In this document: positions 1 to 7,956 of the stretch, in pieces
Layout: every line of letters begins with the position of its first letter
How positions within the stretch are numbered: the stretch's first letter is position 1
Assembly: GCF_009733795.1 (NCBI RefSeq)
Contig: NZ_WNXX01000013.1
Location: 49,691 to 113,690 of the forward strand
Direction of reading: 5' to 3'
From: Actinotalea caeni
Lineage (GTDB): Bacteria > Actinomycetota > Actinomycetes > Actinomycetales > Beutenbergiaceae
DNA: 64,000 bases
Notes under the pieces: model-generated
The model's input: the letters and a program-made list of their open reading frames with translations, nothing else
Database searches by the model: none
What the model was told of the DNA's origin: nothing
Program-made: the position numbers and the translations under genes

Positions 1-1
1 C

Positions 2-127
2 GTGCTGCTCGGCATGGCGTTCGAGGACGTGCTCCCGCTGGAGCAGGTGGAGCTCGACCCCGAGGCGCCGATCCCGCCGCCGGCCGACTGCCGTCCGGTG
101 GAGACGCCGGCCGAGGACGAGGGGTGA
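2..127 (+). CDS. 3' end of an unidentified protein gene (truncated by window start)
   Basis: Forty-one codons run open from the left edge to a TGA at 125-127. The visible tail is acidic and proline-rich (it ends ETPAEDEG) and has no domain that I can recognise. The next gene starts with a GTG at 124 that overlaps this stop by four bases, so the two are very probably translationally coupled in one operon. Function cannot be assigned from this fragment. Confidence 0.6.
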   Translation: MLLGMAFEDVLPLEQVELDPEAPIPPPADCRPVETPAEDEG

Positions 128-555
128 CGACCCCGGGCTTCACACCCCTGTCGGGCACGCCGACGGCGTACCGACCGACGACGCCCGCGCCGCACCCGGG
201 CGACAGCGCCCACGAGGTGGTCGACCTGAAGCGGCCGGTGGACCCGCAGGTGTACGTCACGCCGTACTCGCGGCCGCTGCCGTCGTACGAGGAGACGTTC
301 GCCGGCCCGGGGTACGAGTCCCGGCCGCTGCCGGCGAGCCCGTTCGCGGTCGCGGCGCTGGTGTGCGGGATCGTGGGGGTGTTCCTGCTGATCCCGGCCC
401 TCGGCGCGATCGTGCTGGGGCACCTGGGCCTGCGGCAGACGTCGCGCAACACCCACACCGGGCGCGGCCTCGCGACCGGTGGGCTGGTGCTGGGCTACGC
501 GGTGGCGACCGTCGTCGCGCTGGTGGTGCTCGCCGTCTGGATCTCGGAGCTGTGA
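124..555 (+). CDS. DUF4190 domain membrane protein
   Basis: This 143-residue protein has a proline-rich, presumably cytoplasmic N-terminal half (residues 1-75) followed by two hydrophobic segments at about 76-100 and 118-140. The pattern FAVAALVCGIVGVF, then a GHLGLRQ turn, then GRGLATGGLVLGY, is typical of DUF4190, a small two-helix membrane domain of Gram-positive bacteria with no established function. The GTG start overlaps the preceding stop by four bases, and the downstream amidotransferase starts inside its stop codon, so it lies in the middle of a tightly packed operon. Function is unknown. Confidence 0.8.
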   Translation: MTTPGFTPLSGTPTAYRPTTPAPHPGDSAHEVVDLKRPVDPQVYVTPYSRPLPSYEETFAGPGYESRPLPASPFAVAALVCGIVGVFLLIPALGAIVLGHLGLRQTSRNTHTGRGLATGGLVLGYAVATVVALVVLAVWISEL

Positions 556-1280
556 AGCCGTTCCTGCTGCTCGCCACCCGGCCGGAGGACGACGCCGCCG
601 ACGCCGAGTACGCGTCGTTCCTGCGGTTCACCAGGCTGCGGCCGGACCAGCTGGTGCGGGTGCGGCTCGAGCGCGCACCGCTGCCCGCCGTCGACCTCGA
701 CGACGTGTCCGGCGTCTTCCTCGGCGGCAGCCCGTTCAACTCCGGCGAGCCGCGCAAGTCCGAGCTGCAGCTGCGGGTGGAGGCGGACCTGACGCGGCTG
801 CTGGACGAGGTGGTGGCGCGGGACTTCCCGTTCTTCGGTGCCTGCTACGGCGTCGGCACCCTCGGGGTGCACGCGGGCGGGGTGGTGGACACCAGCTACG
901 CGGAGCCGGTCTCCGCGGTGGAGGTCACGGTCACCGCGGAGGGGCGCGAGGACCCGCTGCTGGCGGGCGTGCCGGACCGGTTCGCGGCCTACGTGGGGCA
1001 CAAGGAGGCGCTGTCGACGCTGCCGCCGGGCGCGGTGCTGCTGGCGACCGCGCCGTCGTGCCCGATCCAGATGTTCCGGCTGGGCGAGAACATGTACGCG
1101 ACGCAGTTCCACCCGGAACTCGACGAGGAGGCGCTGGTGCAGCGCATCCGGGTGTACGCCAACCACGGCTACTTCCCGCCGGAGACCCGCGACGCGGTGA
1201 TCGGGAGCGTGCGCGGCGCCGACGTCGGTGCGGCGCACAGGCTGCTGCGCGCGTTCGTGGAGCGCTACGCCCGGGAGTGA
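552..1280 (+). CDS. Class I glutamine amidotransferase domain protein
   Basis: This 242-residue protein belongs to the GATase class I family, which releases ammonia from glutamine through a Cys-His-Glu triad. The nucleophile elbow is FFGACYGVG (Cys near residue 97) and the catalytic His and Glu are in TQFHPELD (near 182-184). It is a free-standing domain with no synthetase domain, like the GuaA-related amidotransferase-like proteins whose partner is usually unknown. I chose the GTG at 552, which overlaps the preceding TGA by four bases; the open frame extends further upstream only through the DUF4190 gene. The last 40 residues are helical and probably specific to this subgroup. Substrate and partner are unknown. 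Confidence 0.85.
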   Translation: MKPFLLLATRPEDDAADAEYASFLRFTRLRPDQLVRVRLERAPLPAVDLDDVSGVFLGGSPFNSGEPRKSELQLRVEADLTRLLDEVVARDFPFFGACYGVGTLGVHAGGVVDTSYAEPVSAVEVTVTAEGREDPLLAGVPDRFAAYVGHKEALSTLPPGAVLLATAPSCPIQMFRLGENMYATQFHPELDEEALVQRIRVYANHGYFPPETRDAVIGSVRGADVGAAHRLLRAFVERYARE

Positions 1281-1311
1281 GGCAGCCCACCGGCCGCACG
1301 GACGTCTCGGT

Positions 1312-1340
1312 TTGGGGCGGGCCCGGGCGTTGGGTACCCT
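1312..1340 (+). promoter_or_regulatory. Promoter of tRNA-Ser
   Basis: A -35 hexamer TTGGGG (1312-1317) and a -10 hexamer TACCCT (1335-1340) are separated by 17 bases. They end 12 bases before the mature tRNA 5' end, which is a normal position for a housekeeping sigma factor promoter. Confidence 0.6.
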
Positions 1341-1352
1341 GTCCTGCGGCTA

Positions 1353-1443
1353 GGTAGCGTGTCCGAGCGGCCGAAGGTGCAGCACTCGAAATGCTGTGTG
1401 GGTTAACAGCCCACCGTGGGTTCAAATCCCACCGCTACCGCCA
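1353..1443 (+). tRNA. tRNA-Ser (anticodon CGA, reads UCG)
   Basis: The acceptor stem GGTAGCG (1353-1359) pairs with CGCTACC (1433-1439). The anticodon stem CAGCA/TGCTG encloses the loop CTCGAAA with anticodon CGA at 1387-1389. A long variable arm and a TTCAAAT T-loop (GGTTCAAATCC context) follow, as expected for a class II serine tRNA. The 3' CCA is encoded at 1441-1443. Confidence 0.96.
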
Positions 1444-1448
1444 CATGG

Positions 1449-1489
1449 CAAGAGGGCCACGTCCACGGTTTTGGGACGGGGCCCTCTTG
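1449..1489 (+). terminator. Hairpin terminator after tRNA-Ser
   Basis: CAAGAGGGCC (1449-1458) pairs with GGCCCTCTTG (1480-1489), and inside it CGTCC pairs with GGACG around an ACGGTTTTG loop. It begins six bases after the tRNA CCA. There is no long T-tract, which is common for intrinsic terminators in high-GC genomes. Confidence 0.75.
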
Positions 1490-1559
1490 TCATGAGACAG
1501 ATGGCGGGATGTGGGAGGAGCGGGAGCTCGCGACGAAGGAGCGCGCTCCCGCGGCGGAG

Positions 1560-1575
1560 TCCCACCGCTACCGCC
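1560..1575 (+). repeat. Direct repeat of the tRNA-Ser 3' end
   Basis: TCCCACCGCTACCGCC at 1560-1575 is an exact copy of 1427-1442, the 3' end of the tRNA-Ser gene (T-arm side and acceptor). The copies are 133 bases apart. Such copies mark attachment sites of tRNA-targeting integrases, but no integrase is visible nearby, so this may be a remnant or a chance duplication. Apart from the terminator I see nothing else between 1490 and 1627. Confidence 0.5.
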
Positions 1576-1627
1576 CGGCGACGAAGAACGGGTACCCCGT
1601 CCCGCCGCCGGCAGCGACGCACACCCC

Positions 1628-2386
1628 TCAGTCCCCGACCACCCTCCGCACGAGCTCACGGAACGGAACGGCCAGCCGCCCAGCGCGTTCGGCGTCGTGG
1701 CGGCCGACCTCGTCGAGGAAGCTGGTGGTGAGATACCTCCGGCAGGTGTCGAGCGCGGCGACCGTGATGTGCGCGGGGTGGCTGCGGTGCAGCTCGTCGA
1801 GGTCGGACGCGGGGAGCAGGTCGACCCCCTTGCCGTGCCAGGAGCTGAGGCCGAGCCGTTCGCACTTGAGCGTGACGAGCGCACCACGCAGCTCCTCGAG
1901 CATCCCGGCGGCCTGCCACACCCGGCCGCGGGCGACCGCCGAGCGGGCGTGGATGGCGTACAGCCAGCCGGTGCCGATGACGCGGCCGGTGTCGACGGGT
2001 CGAGATGTCGAGGGTTCGGCGGGTGCGCCGAACAGGAGCCGGAACGGCTCCCCGGTGCCCCGGAACCGCTCGTGCGGCCAGAACGAGAGGTCGACCTGCA
2101 GGGACGACCGCAGGAAGAACACGCGGTAGCGCACCCCGTCGGCGTCGACGTCGAGAAGGTCCGCCGTCCCGCCCCCGATCCTCGAGACCGCCGCCGACCA
2201 GGCATCCACGACCGCGGGCTCGTCGGCCCCGGGTGCCAGCTGCAGCATCAGGTCGATGTCCGACCAGTCGTCCTCCTCGTCGCGCGCTGCTGAGCCGACC
2301 AGCGCCGCTCCCGCCACGGCGGGGTCCGCTCGCGCCAGCTCGACGAGCTGTGACCGGATCGACGAGCGCTCGGAGCTGGTGAACAT
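1628..2386 (-). CDS. Nucleotidyltransferase domain protein
   Basis: This 252-residue protein carries the DNA polymerase beta-like nucleotidyltransferase signature GSAARDEEDDWSDIDLML at about residues 30-47, with the two metal-binding aspartates in SDIDL and a third in LQVDLSF near 100. The helical C-terminal half resembles the partner domain of aminoglycoside adenylyltransferase-type enzymes, but the substrate cannot be told; resistance should not be assumed. The ATG at 2386 is preceded by TACGGT six bases upstream, which suggests a leaderless transcript. The gene stands alone, with its 3' end facing the tRNA. Confidence 0.8.
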   Translation of the reverse strand: MFTSSERSSIRSQLVELARADPAVAGAALVGSAARDEEDDWSDIDLMLQLAPGADEPAVVDAWSAAVSRIGGGTADLLDVDADGVRYRVFFLRSSLQVDLSFWPHERFRGTGEPFRLLFGAPAEPSTSRPVDTGRVIGTGWLYAIHARSAVARGRVWQAAGMLEELRGALVTLKCERLGLSSWHGKGVDLLPASDLDELHRSHPAHITVAALDTCRRYLTTSFLDEVGRHDAERAGRLAVPFRELVRRVVGD

Positions 2387-2435
2387 GTGTCGACCGTAGG
2401 AGACCGCGGGTTCGGCGTGGCCCCGGATACGCGAA

Positions 2436-2463
2436 AGACCCCGCCATTTCCGTGGCGGGGTCT
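2436..2463 (-). terminator. Terminator of the GlsB-like gene
   Basis: A perfect 11-bp stem, AGACCCCGCCA (2436-2446) and TGGCGGGGTCT (2453-2463), encloses a six-base loop. It lies 18 bases past the stop of the gene at 2481-2744 and before the start of the nucleotidyltransferase gene, so it separates the two minus-strand units. Confidence 0.85.
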
Positions 2464-2480
2464 CTCGGGAGCGGGTCGGG

Positions 2481-2744
2481 TCAGCGTCGACCGCGGCCGG
2501 TGATCGCCCCGTAGATGAGGAGCACCAGGAGCGAGCCACCGAGGGCGAGCAGCCAGGTACGGATCTCGAAGAAGCCGCCCAGGCCGGTGTCGAAGATGAC
2601 CGAGCCGAGGAAGCCGCCGAGGAGGGCGCCGAGGACGCCGATGACGAGGCTCGCCAGCCAGCCGCCGACCGCACGGTCGGACAGGATCGCCTTGGCGAGC
2701 GCACCGCAGATGAGACCAACGATGAGGAATCCGAGAAGGCCCAC
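2481..2744 (-). CDS. GlsB/YeaQ/YmgE family membrane protein
   Basis: This 87-residue protein consists almost wholly of three hydrophobic, glycine-rich helices (about 3-20, 27-48 and 60-80) with the family pattern GLICGALAKAI and GVLGALLGGFLG, ending in a short basic tail (GRGRR). The family, also called transglycosylase-associated proteins, is induced by general stress in several bacteria, but its molecular role is unclear. The GTG start has an AAGGAG ribosome site nine bases upstream. It is a single-gene unit followed by a strong terminator. Confidence 0.88.
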   Translation of the reverse strand: MGLLGFLIVGLICGALAKAILSDRAVGGWLASLVIGVLGALLGGFLGSVIFDTGLGGFFEIRTWLLALGGSLLVLLIYGAITGRGRR

Positions 2745-2881
2745 GAGGGTTGTCTCCTTGTCCGGTCGGACGGGTGCCGACCTTCGTTCTCACCCCGGAC
2801 CGGGCGGCCCGGAAGCGTTCACAACCGTAGCGGCGCGCCCGCCGCGGACCCGGGAGGCGGGCGGGGGTCGGCGCAGATTGC

Positions 2882-3592
2882 TCACCAGCCCCGCAGCTCC
2901 CGCACCAGCCAGACGCAGTCCCCGGTGGCGACCTCGAGCACGCCGGTCCGCAGCCAGACCCGCGGCCGGGGCGCGCCCGCGGCCCTGAGCACGACGATGT
3001 TCGTGTGCTCGACCTTCAGGTCGGGGACGTCGAGCCAGCGGTAGCTGCGGCGGGGACCCATACGGGTCTCGACGCCGTCCGCCGTGAGCGTGATGCGGGT
3101 CCCGGTGACCCACCAGGCGATGACGCCCAGGTAGCCGGCGAGCCCCAGCAGCACCGCACCGACGGCGAGCGCGGCGGGCTCGCCCGCCAGCACCACCATG
3201 ATCGCGAGCGCCAGCATCACCGCGGTGACCAGCCACATCGCGACCGTCACGCTGGTCTTGGTGGGCAGCAGCAGCGCCCCGTCCTCGTCGCGCACGACGC
3301 CGTAGGGCAGCGAGCGCTCCTCGACCGTCAGCCCTTCCCAGTCCCGGGCGAGCGCTCGCAGCCGCCGCTCGTCGATCGCGCGTGCAGCCCGGCCGGCGAG
3401 CGCGACGAGCCCGGCCCCGACCGCGACCAGCACGAGCAGCGCCACGAACCAGGCGCGCCCGGCGGCGACCACCACGACCTGGCCACCGGCGACGACCCCG
3501 AGCACCACCGGCGGGATCGCGCCCCGGAGCGCCCGCAGGGCGCGGGTCCGCGGCATCCGCCGTGCACGGGGCATGTCCGCATCCCACGCCAC
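2882..3592 (-). CDS. PH-like domain membrane protein
   Basis: This 236-residue protein has two pairs of predicted membrane helices, at about 25-65 and 115-160, separated by a short soluble stretch. The C-terminal 75 residues (GTRITLTADGVETRMGPRRS, then RWLDVPDLKVE and VWLVRELRGW) have the beta-rich look of a bacterial PH domain, as in many small actinobacterial membrane proteins. The GTG at 3592 gives MAWDADMP; an internal ATG at 3574 is also possible. No catalytic residues are evident and function is unknown. It lies 57 bases downstream of the acyltransferase gene's end but is read independently. Confidence 0.7.
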   Translation of the reverse strand: MAWDADMPRARRMPRTRALRALRGAIPPVVLGVVAGGQVVVVAAGRAWFVALLVLVAVGAGLVALAGRAARAIDERRLRALARDWEGLTVEERSLPYGVVRDEDGALLLPTKTSVTVAMWLVTAVMLALAIMVVLAGEPAALAVGAVLLGLAGYLGVIAWWVTGTRITLTADGVETRMGPRRSYRWLDVPDLKVEHTNIVVLRAAGAPRPRVWLRTGVLEVATGDCVWLVRELRGW

Positions 3593-3649
3593 CGGCCGGA
3601 CGCCGTCAATCGGCTGATCTCCCCGGCCGACGGCGCCCGGTCACGGTGG

Positions 3650-4849
3650 TCAGGGCGAGGCGGGCTCCGCCGTCCGCCGGCGGGCGAGCAGCACGCGCGG
3701 GTGACGACGGCCGTTCAGCCACCGCCCGACCCACGTGCTGCGCACCAGGAGGTCGTAGCTGAGCAGCAGCACCGCAGCGGTCACGGCCCAGGTGACGGCG
3801 AGCTTGACCGGGATCGGCCAGGCGAGGTCGGCCATCGCGAGACCGACCGCCACGACCACGGGCAGGTGCAGCAGGTAGCTCCAGTAGGAGGAGTCCGCCA
3901 GGTAGCGCACCACCGGGTTCTCACGGTGCAGGAACCGCATGAACAGCCCCACCAGCCCGAACGTCCACGCCCAGCCGGCCGCCGCGACCGCGAGCGCGCG
4001 CAGCACCAGCGGCGCGTCGGAGACCTCGACGAGGTTGGCGACCACCGCGAGCACGACGGCGGCGCCCAGCTGCGCGGGCCACGCCGTCGCGAGCCTGTCG
4101 AGCGAGCCGGGCGCGGCGTGCAGGCACCACCCGACGGCGAACGCGCCCAGGTACGCGATCGACGCCGGGGTCGGCAGGATCGTGGGCGGCGTGTGCAGAC
4201 CGCCGAGCGCCGTGCCCTGCAGCAGCAGCGCGACGGCGTACGGCACGACGGCGAGCAGCAGCCCGGCGGGCGCGACCAGCAGCTCACCCGCCCGCCGGCT
4301 GAGCCGGCCGCTGCGCTCCGCGCCCAGCACGGCACGCCCGACGGCCCGCACCGCGAGCGCCACGAGCACGCACTGCACGAGCACCACGAGGAACCAGAGC
4401 TGGCCCGGGCTGGCGAGCAGCAGCACCTCGTCGACGCCGCTCGTCTCCGGCGGCGTCATCTCGGGCACCTCCTGGCCGCGCGCCTGCGCGCCGACGACCG
4501 CCAGCACACCCAGCGGCATCACCGCGACCGGCCAGAACGCGACCACGGGCAGGGCGATCCGCAGCGCCCGGTCGCGCAGGTAGGACCGTGGGCCGCGGCG
4601 GTGCACCACCATGCGCCCGAAGTAGCCCGCGAGCAGCATGAACAGCACCATCCGGAACAGGTGGATCCAGAAGCTCGTCACGCCTGCGAGCGGCGTCGTG
4701 CGGCTGTCCAGGAACAGCCAGGGCAGGTCGGGCACGAACGGGGCGAGGGAGTGCAGCACGATCCCGAGCCCGAGCGCGGTCGCGCGCAGGCTGTCGAGGC
4801 CGTGCAGCCGGATGGCCGGTGGGGCGGCAGCAGCGGTGGTCGTCGTCAT
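3650..4849 (-). CDS. Acyltransferase family 3 membrane protein
   Basis: This 399-residue protein is a ten-helix integral membrane acyltransferase of the OafA/Acyl_transf_3 type, which moves acyl groups onto sugars or other cell-surface molecules. Family hallmarks are the opening LHGLDSLRATALGLGIVLHS (the conserved Arg in the LDSLRA motif and the His of the first helix), FFGRMVVHRRG with basic residues after helix 2, and SSYWSYLLHLPVVV near the end. I chose the ATG at 4849, where MTTTTAAAAPP precedes the domain; it is preceded by TAGCGT seven bases upstream. The acceptor substrate is unknown and the gene has no obvious partner. Confidence 0.88.
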   Translation of the reverse strand: MTTTTAAAAPPAIRLHGLDSLRATALGLGIVLHSLAPFVPDLPWLFLDSRTTPLAGVTSFWIHLFRMVLFMLLAGYFGRMVVHRRGPRSYLRDRALRIALPVVAFWPVAVMPLGVLAVVGAQARGQEVPEMTPPETSGVDEVLLLASPGQLWFLVVLVQCVLVALAVRAVGRAVLGAERSGRLSRRAGELLVAPAGLLLAVVPYAVALLLQGTALGGLHTPPTILPTPASIAYLGAFAVGWCLHAAPGSLDRLATAWPAQLGAAVVLAVVANLVEVSDAPLVLRALAVAAAGWAWTFGLVGLFMRFLHRENPVVRYLADSSYWSYLLHLPVVVAVGLAMADLAWPIPVKLAVTWAVTAAVLLLSYDLLVRSTWVGRWLNGRRHPRVLLARRRTAEPASP

Positions 4850-4981
4850 GCTCTCGACGCTAGGAACGACCGCGGTCGCCTCGCGTCGCGCATCCGGGCG
4901 ACCCGCCGTCCTCCGATCGGGTGACGTCGCCCTCCCCCACCCGGTCGGCCCTCGGCGGCGCGGAGCGCCTACGGTAAAGAG

Positions 4982-5824
4982 GTGACGCGTGCAGGATCGG
5001 TGACGGACGCCGTCGAGCTCCTCGCGGGAGCGAGGTTCACCGTGCTGACCGGGGCCGGGATCTCCACCGACTCCGGCATCCCGGACTACCGCGGGCCGGA
5101 CTCCCCGCCCCGCAACCCGATGACCTACCAGCAGTTCGTCGGCGACGAGGCGTTCCGACGCCACTACTGGGCGCGCAACCACATCGGCTGGCGGCACGTC
5201 AGCGGCACCCGGCCCAACGCCGGGCACCGCGCGCTCGTCGGGCTGGAGCGACGCGGCCTGGTCACCGGTGTGATCACCCAGAACGTCGACCTGCTCCACG
5301 AGCGGGCCGGGTCGCAGCGGGTGATCGATCTGCACGGCCGCTACGACGAGGTCGTCTGCCTGAGCTGCGGCACCGTGTTCAGCCGGCGGCACGTGCACGA
5401 GCGGCTCGACGCCGCCAACCCGGACTTCGCGGTCGAGGTGGGCGACGTCGAGATCGCGCCCGACGCCGACGCCGTGCTCGCCGACACCGCCTCCTTCGTG
5501 GTGCCGCCGTGCGAGGTGTGCGGCGGCATGCTCAAGCCGAACATCGTCTACTTCGGCGAGAACGTCCCCAAGGATCGGGTGGCCGCCGCCTACGACATGG
5601 TCGCCGAGGGCGACGCGCTGCTCGTGGCCGGCAGCTCGCTCGCGGTGATGTCGGGGCTGCGGTTCGTGCGCCGCGCGCACGCCGACGGCCGCCGCGTCGT
5701 CATCATCAACCGCGGCGAGACCCGGGGCGACGGCGTCGCGGACCTCACCGTGCACGACGGCACGTCGGAGGCGCTCGCCGAGCTCGCCGCCTCCTTGCCC
5801 GACCTCGCGCCGCCGTCTGCGTGA
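4982..5824 (+). CDS. Sir2 family NAD-dependent protein deacylase (sirtuin)
   Basis: This 280-residue sirtuin removes acyl groups from lysine side chains with consumption of NAD. The NAD-binding motif GAGISTDSGIPDYRG is at residues 24-38, TQNVD at 99-103, the catalytic base is His118 in LHGRY, and GSSL is near 220. Two CxxC pairs (Cys126/129 and Cys177/180) should bind the structural zinc. The PNIVYFGE motif follows the second pair. The GTG start lies six bases after TACGGT, suggesting a leaderless mRNA. The following gene, hutH, starts 10 bases after the stop, so the sirtuin may be co-transcribed with it. Confidence 0.95.
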   Translation: MTRAGSVTDAVELLAGARFTVLTGAGISTDSGIPDYRGPDSPPRNPMTYQQFVGDEAFRRHYWARNHIGWRHVSGTRPNAGHRALVGLERRGLVTGVITQNVDLLHERAGSQRVIDLHGRYDEVVCLSCGTVFSRRHVHERLDAANPDFAVEVGDVEIAPDADAVLADTASFVVPPCEVCGGMLKPNIVYFGENVPKDRVAAAYDMVAEGDALLVAGSSLAVMSGLRFVRRAHADGRRVVIINRGETRGDGVADLTVHDGTSEALAELAASLPDLAPPSA

Positions 5825-5834
5825 GGATGGGCCG

Positions 5835-7388
5835 ATGAGCACCACCGCAGCCGACGTCGTGGTCGGCACCGGTCCGCTGTCGCCCGCGCAGGTCGTCGCC
5901 GTCGCCCGTGACGGTGCCCCGGTCGTGCTGGGCGACGACGCGCTGGCGGCGATCGAGCGTTCCCGCGCCGTCGTCGACGCCCTCGCCGACGACGTCCAGC
6001 CCCACTACGGCATCTCGACCGGCTTCGGCGCGCTCGCGACCCGGCACATCCCGCCGGACCGGCGCGCGCAGCTGCAGCGCTCGCTCGTGCGCTCGCACGC
6101 CGCGAGCTCGGGCCTGCCCGTCGAGCGGGAGGTGGTGCGGGCGATGATGCTGCTGCGGCTGTCGACGCTCGCGACCGGCCACACCGGCGTCCGGCCCGCG
6201 ACCGCGCGGCTGCTCGCCGACCTGCTCACCCACGGCATCACACCGGTCGTCCGCGAGCACGGCTCCCTCGGCTGCTCGGGCGACCTGGCGCCGCTGTCGC
6301 ACTGCGCGCTCGCCCTCATGGGCGAGGGTGAGGTCGAGACCGCCGACGGCGTCGTCCGCCCCGCCGCCGAGGCGCTCGCCGCCGCGGGGCTCACCCCGGT
6401 CGAGCTCGGTGCCAAGGAGGGGCTGGCGCTCATCAACGGCACCGACGGCATGCTCGGGATGCTCGTCATGGCGCTCGCCGACCTCACCGCGCTGCTGCGG
6501 GTGGCCGACGTCGCGGCGGCGATGTCGGTCGAGGCGCTGCTGGGGACCGACCGGGTGTTCGCACCGGAGCTGCAGGCGCTGCGGCCGCACCCCGGTCAGG
6601 CGACGAGCGCGACGAACCTTGCGGCGCTGCTCGCCGGCTCCGGCGTCGTGGCGTCCCACCGCGGGCCGGACTGCAACCGGGTGCAGGACGCGTACTCGCT
6701 GCGGTGCGCGCCGCAGGTTCACGGAGCCGCGCGCGACACCCTCGCCCACGCGAGCACGGTCGCCGAGCGGGAGCTGGCCGCCGCGATCGACAACCCGGTG
6801 GTGCTGCCCGAGGACGGCCGGGTGGAGTCCAACGGCAACTTCCACGGCGCCCCGGTGGCGTACGTGCTGGACTTCTTGGCCATCCCGGTCGCGGACGTGG
6901 CGTCGATGTCCGAGCGCCGCACCGACCGGTTCCTCGACAAGGCCCGCAACCACGGGCTGCCGCCGTTCCTCGCCGACGACCCCGGCGTCGACTCGGGCCT
7001 GATGATCGCCCAGTACACGCAGGCCGGCGTCGTCGCCGAGCTCAAGCGGCTGGCGGTGCCGGCGTCGGTCGACTCGATCCCGTCGTCGGCGATGCAGGAG
7101 GACCACGTGTCGATGGGCTGGGGCGCCGCCCGCAAGCTGCGCCGCGCCGTCGACGGGCTCGCGCGGGTGCTGGCGATCGAGGTGATGACCGCGGCGCGCG
7201 GCCTGGAGCTGCGCCGTCCGCTGGCACCCGCGCCGGCGACCGGCGCGGTCGTCGAGCTGCTGCGCGAGCACGGCGTGGGCCTGCCCGGGCCGGACCGGTT
7301 CCTCTCGCCGGAGATCGAGACCGCGCACCGGCTGGTGCGCACCGGCGAGGTGCTGGCCGCGGCGCAGCGGCACACGGCCCTGGGCTGA
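5835..7388 (+). CDS. hutH: Histidine ammonia-lyase
   Basis: This 517-residue enzyme removes ammonia from L-histidine to give urocanate, the first step of the Hut pathway. The electrophilic MIO cofactor should form from Cys147-Ser148-Gly149 in GSLGCSGDLAPLSH; the more usual triad is Ala-Ser-Gly. Other family stretches are HYGISTGFGALA (58-69), NGTDGML, RVQDAYSLRCAPQVHG and the late SSAMQEDHVSMG. Length is normal for HutH. The gene follows the sirtuin by 10 bases, while the other hut genes begin 2.3 kb further on, behind an inserted regulator/NUDIX/SDR block. The ATG at 5835 follows the hexamer GAGGAT by six bases. Confidence 0.96.
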   Translation: MSTTAADVVVGTGPLSPAQVVAVARDGAPVVLGDDALAAIERSRAVVDALADDVQPHYGISTGFGALATRHIPPDRRAQLQRSLVRSHAASSGLPVEREVVRAMMLLRLSTLATGHTGVRPATARLLADLLTHGITPVVREHGSLGCSGDLAPLSHCALALMGEGEVETADGVVRPAAEALAAAGLTPVELGAKEGLALINGTDGMLGMLVMALADLTALLRVADVAAAMSVEALLGTDRVFAPELQALRPHPGQATSATNLAALLAGSGVVASHRGPDCNRVQDAYSLRCAPQVHGAARDTLAHASTVAERELAAAIDNPVVLPEDGRVESNGNFHGAPVAYVLDFLAIPVADVASMSERRTDRFLDKARNHGLPPFLADDPGVDSGLMIAQYTQAGVVAELKRLAVPASVDSIPSSAMQEDHVSMGWGAARKLRRAVDGLARVLAIEVMTAARGLELRRPLAPAPATGAVVELLREHGVGLPGPDRFLSPEIETAHRLVRTGEVLAAAQRHTALG

Positions 7389-7393
7389 GCGTC

Positions 7394-7420
7394 GGGGCCG
7401 CGGCTCAGCCGCGCGGCCCC
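7394..7420. terminator. Bidirectional hairpin between hutH and the NUDIX gene
   Basis: GGGGCCGCG (7394-7402) pairs with CGCGGCCCC (7412-7420) around a nine-base loop. It lies just beyond the hutH stop and overlaps the last codons of the convergent NUDIX gene, so it could end transcription from either side. Confidence 0.55.
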
Positions 7421-7956
7421 ACGAGCCCGAGCGCCACGGCGTGCGCGAGCACGTCGGCGTGCACCGGGTCGTGGACCTCGAGGTAGGCGATCGCATCGGC
7501 GGGCGGCAGCTCGAGCACCTCGGTGATCTGCTCGCCGTCGTCGGGGCAGCTCGGCGGGCCGGTCACCTCGACGGGCGCCACGGCGTGCAGCCAGTGCGCG
7601 TGCGGGTGCGGCAGATGGGCCCGGTAGGGCGCCGCCTCCCGGCTGCGGACGGCGAAGCCGGAGAACGGCCGGACCTCGCCGAGCAGCGTGGCACCGGCCT
7701 CCTCGACCAGCTCGCGGCGTGCGAGCTCGGTGAGCGGCTCGCCCGGCTCGCGGGTGCCGCCGGGCAGGAACCGCCAGCCCTGCACCGAGCGGCTGACGAC
7801 CACCCGCCCCGCCGCCGTCACCGCGACGAGGTGCAGCCGCGACACCAGGTGGTCGGGCGCGGGCTCGACGGTGTACCGCACGTCGCAGCCGGCGTAGGCG
7901 ACGTGGGTCAGGCCGTAGAGGCGCGGGAAGCGTCCGCGCCAGCGGTCGTCGCTCAC
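7405..7956 (-). CDS. NUDIX hydrolase domain protein
   Basis: This 183-residue protein contains a perfect Nudix box: the Gly of GTREPGE, seven residues later REL, then VEEAGA (about residues 84-106). NUDIX enzymes hydrolyse nucleoside diphosphates linked to another group; the substrate here is unknown. The GTG start overlaps the stop of the upstream HTH regulator gene by four bases, so the two are translationally coupled. NUDIX proteins encoded with a regulator can also act as ligand sensors, but nothing in the sequence shows that. The end is convergent with hutH. Confidence 0.9.
   Translation of the reverse strand: MSDDRWRGRFPRLYGLTHVAYAGCDVRYTVEPAPDHLVSRLHLVAVTAAGRVVVSRSVQGWRFLPGGTREPGEPLTELARRELVEEAGATLLGEVRPFSGFAVRSREAAPYRAHLPHPHAHWLHAVAPVEVTGPPSCPDDGEQITEVLELPPADAIAYLEVHDPVHADVLAHAVALGLVGPRG

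Noticed and set aside
1628..2386. Aminoglycoside resistance gene
   Set aside because: Only the general nucleotidyltransferase motif is certain; no aminoglycoside-specific residues can be identified by eye.
3005..4924. 639-codon plus-strand open frame opposite the PH-like and acyltransferase genes
   Set aside because: The translation is low-complexity Arg/Asp/His/Gln without any fold signature; both minus-strand genes have membrane helices and family motifs.
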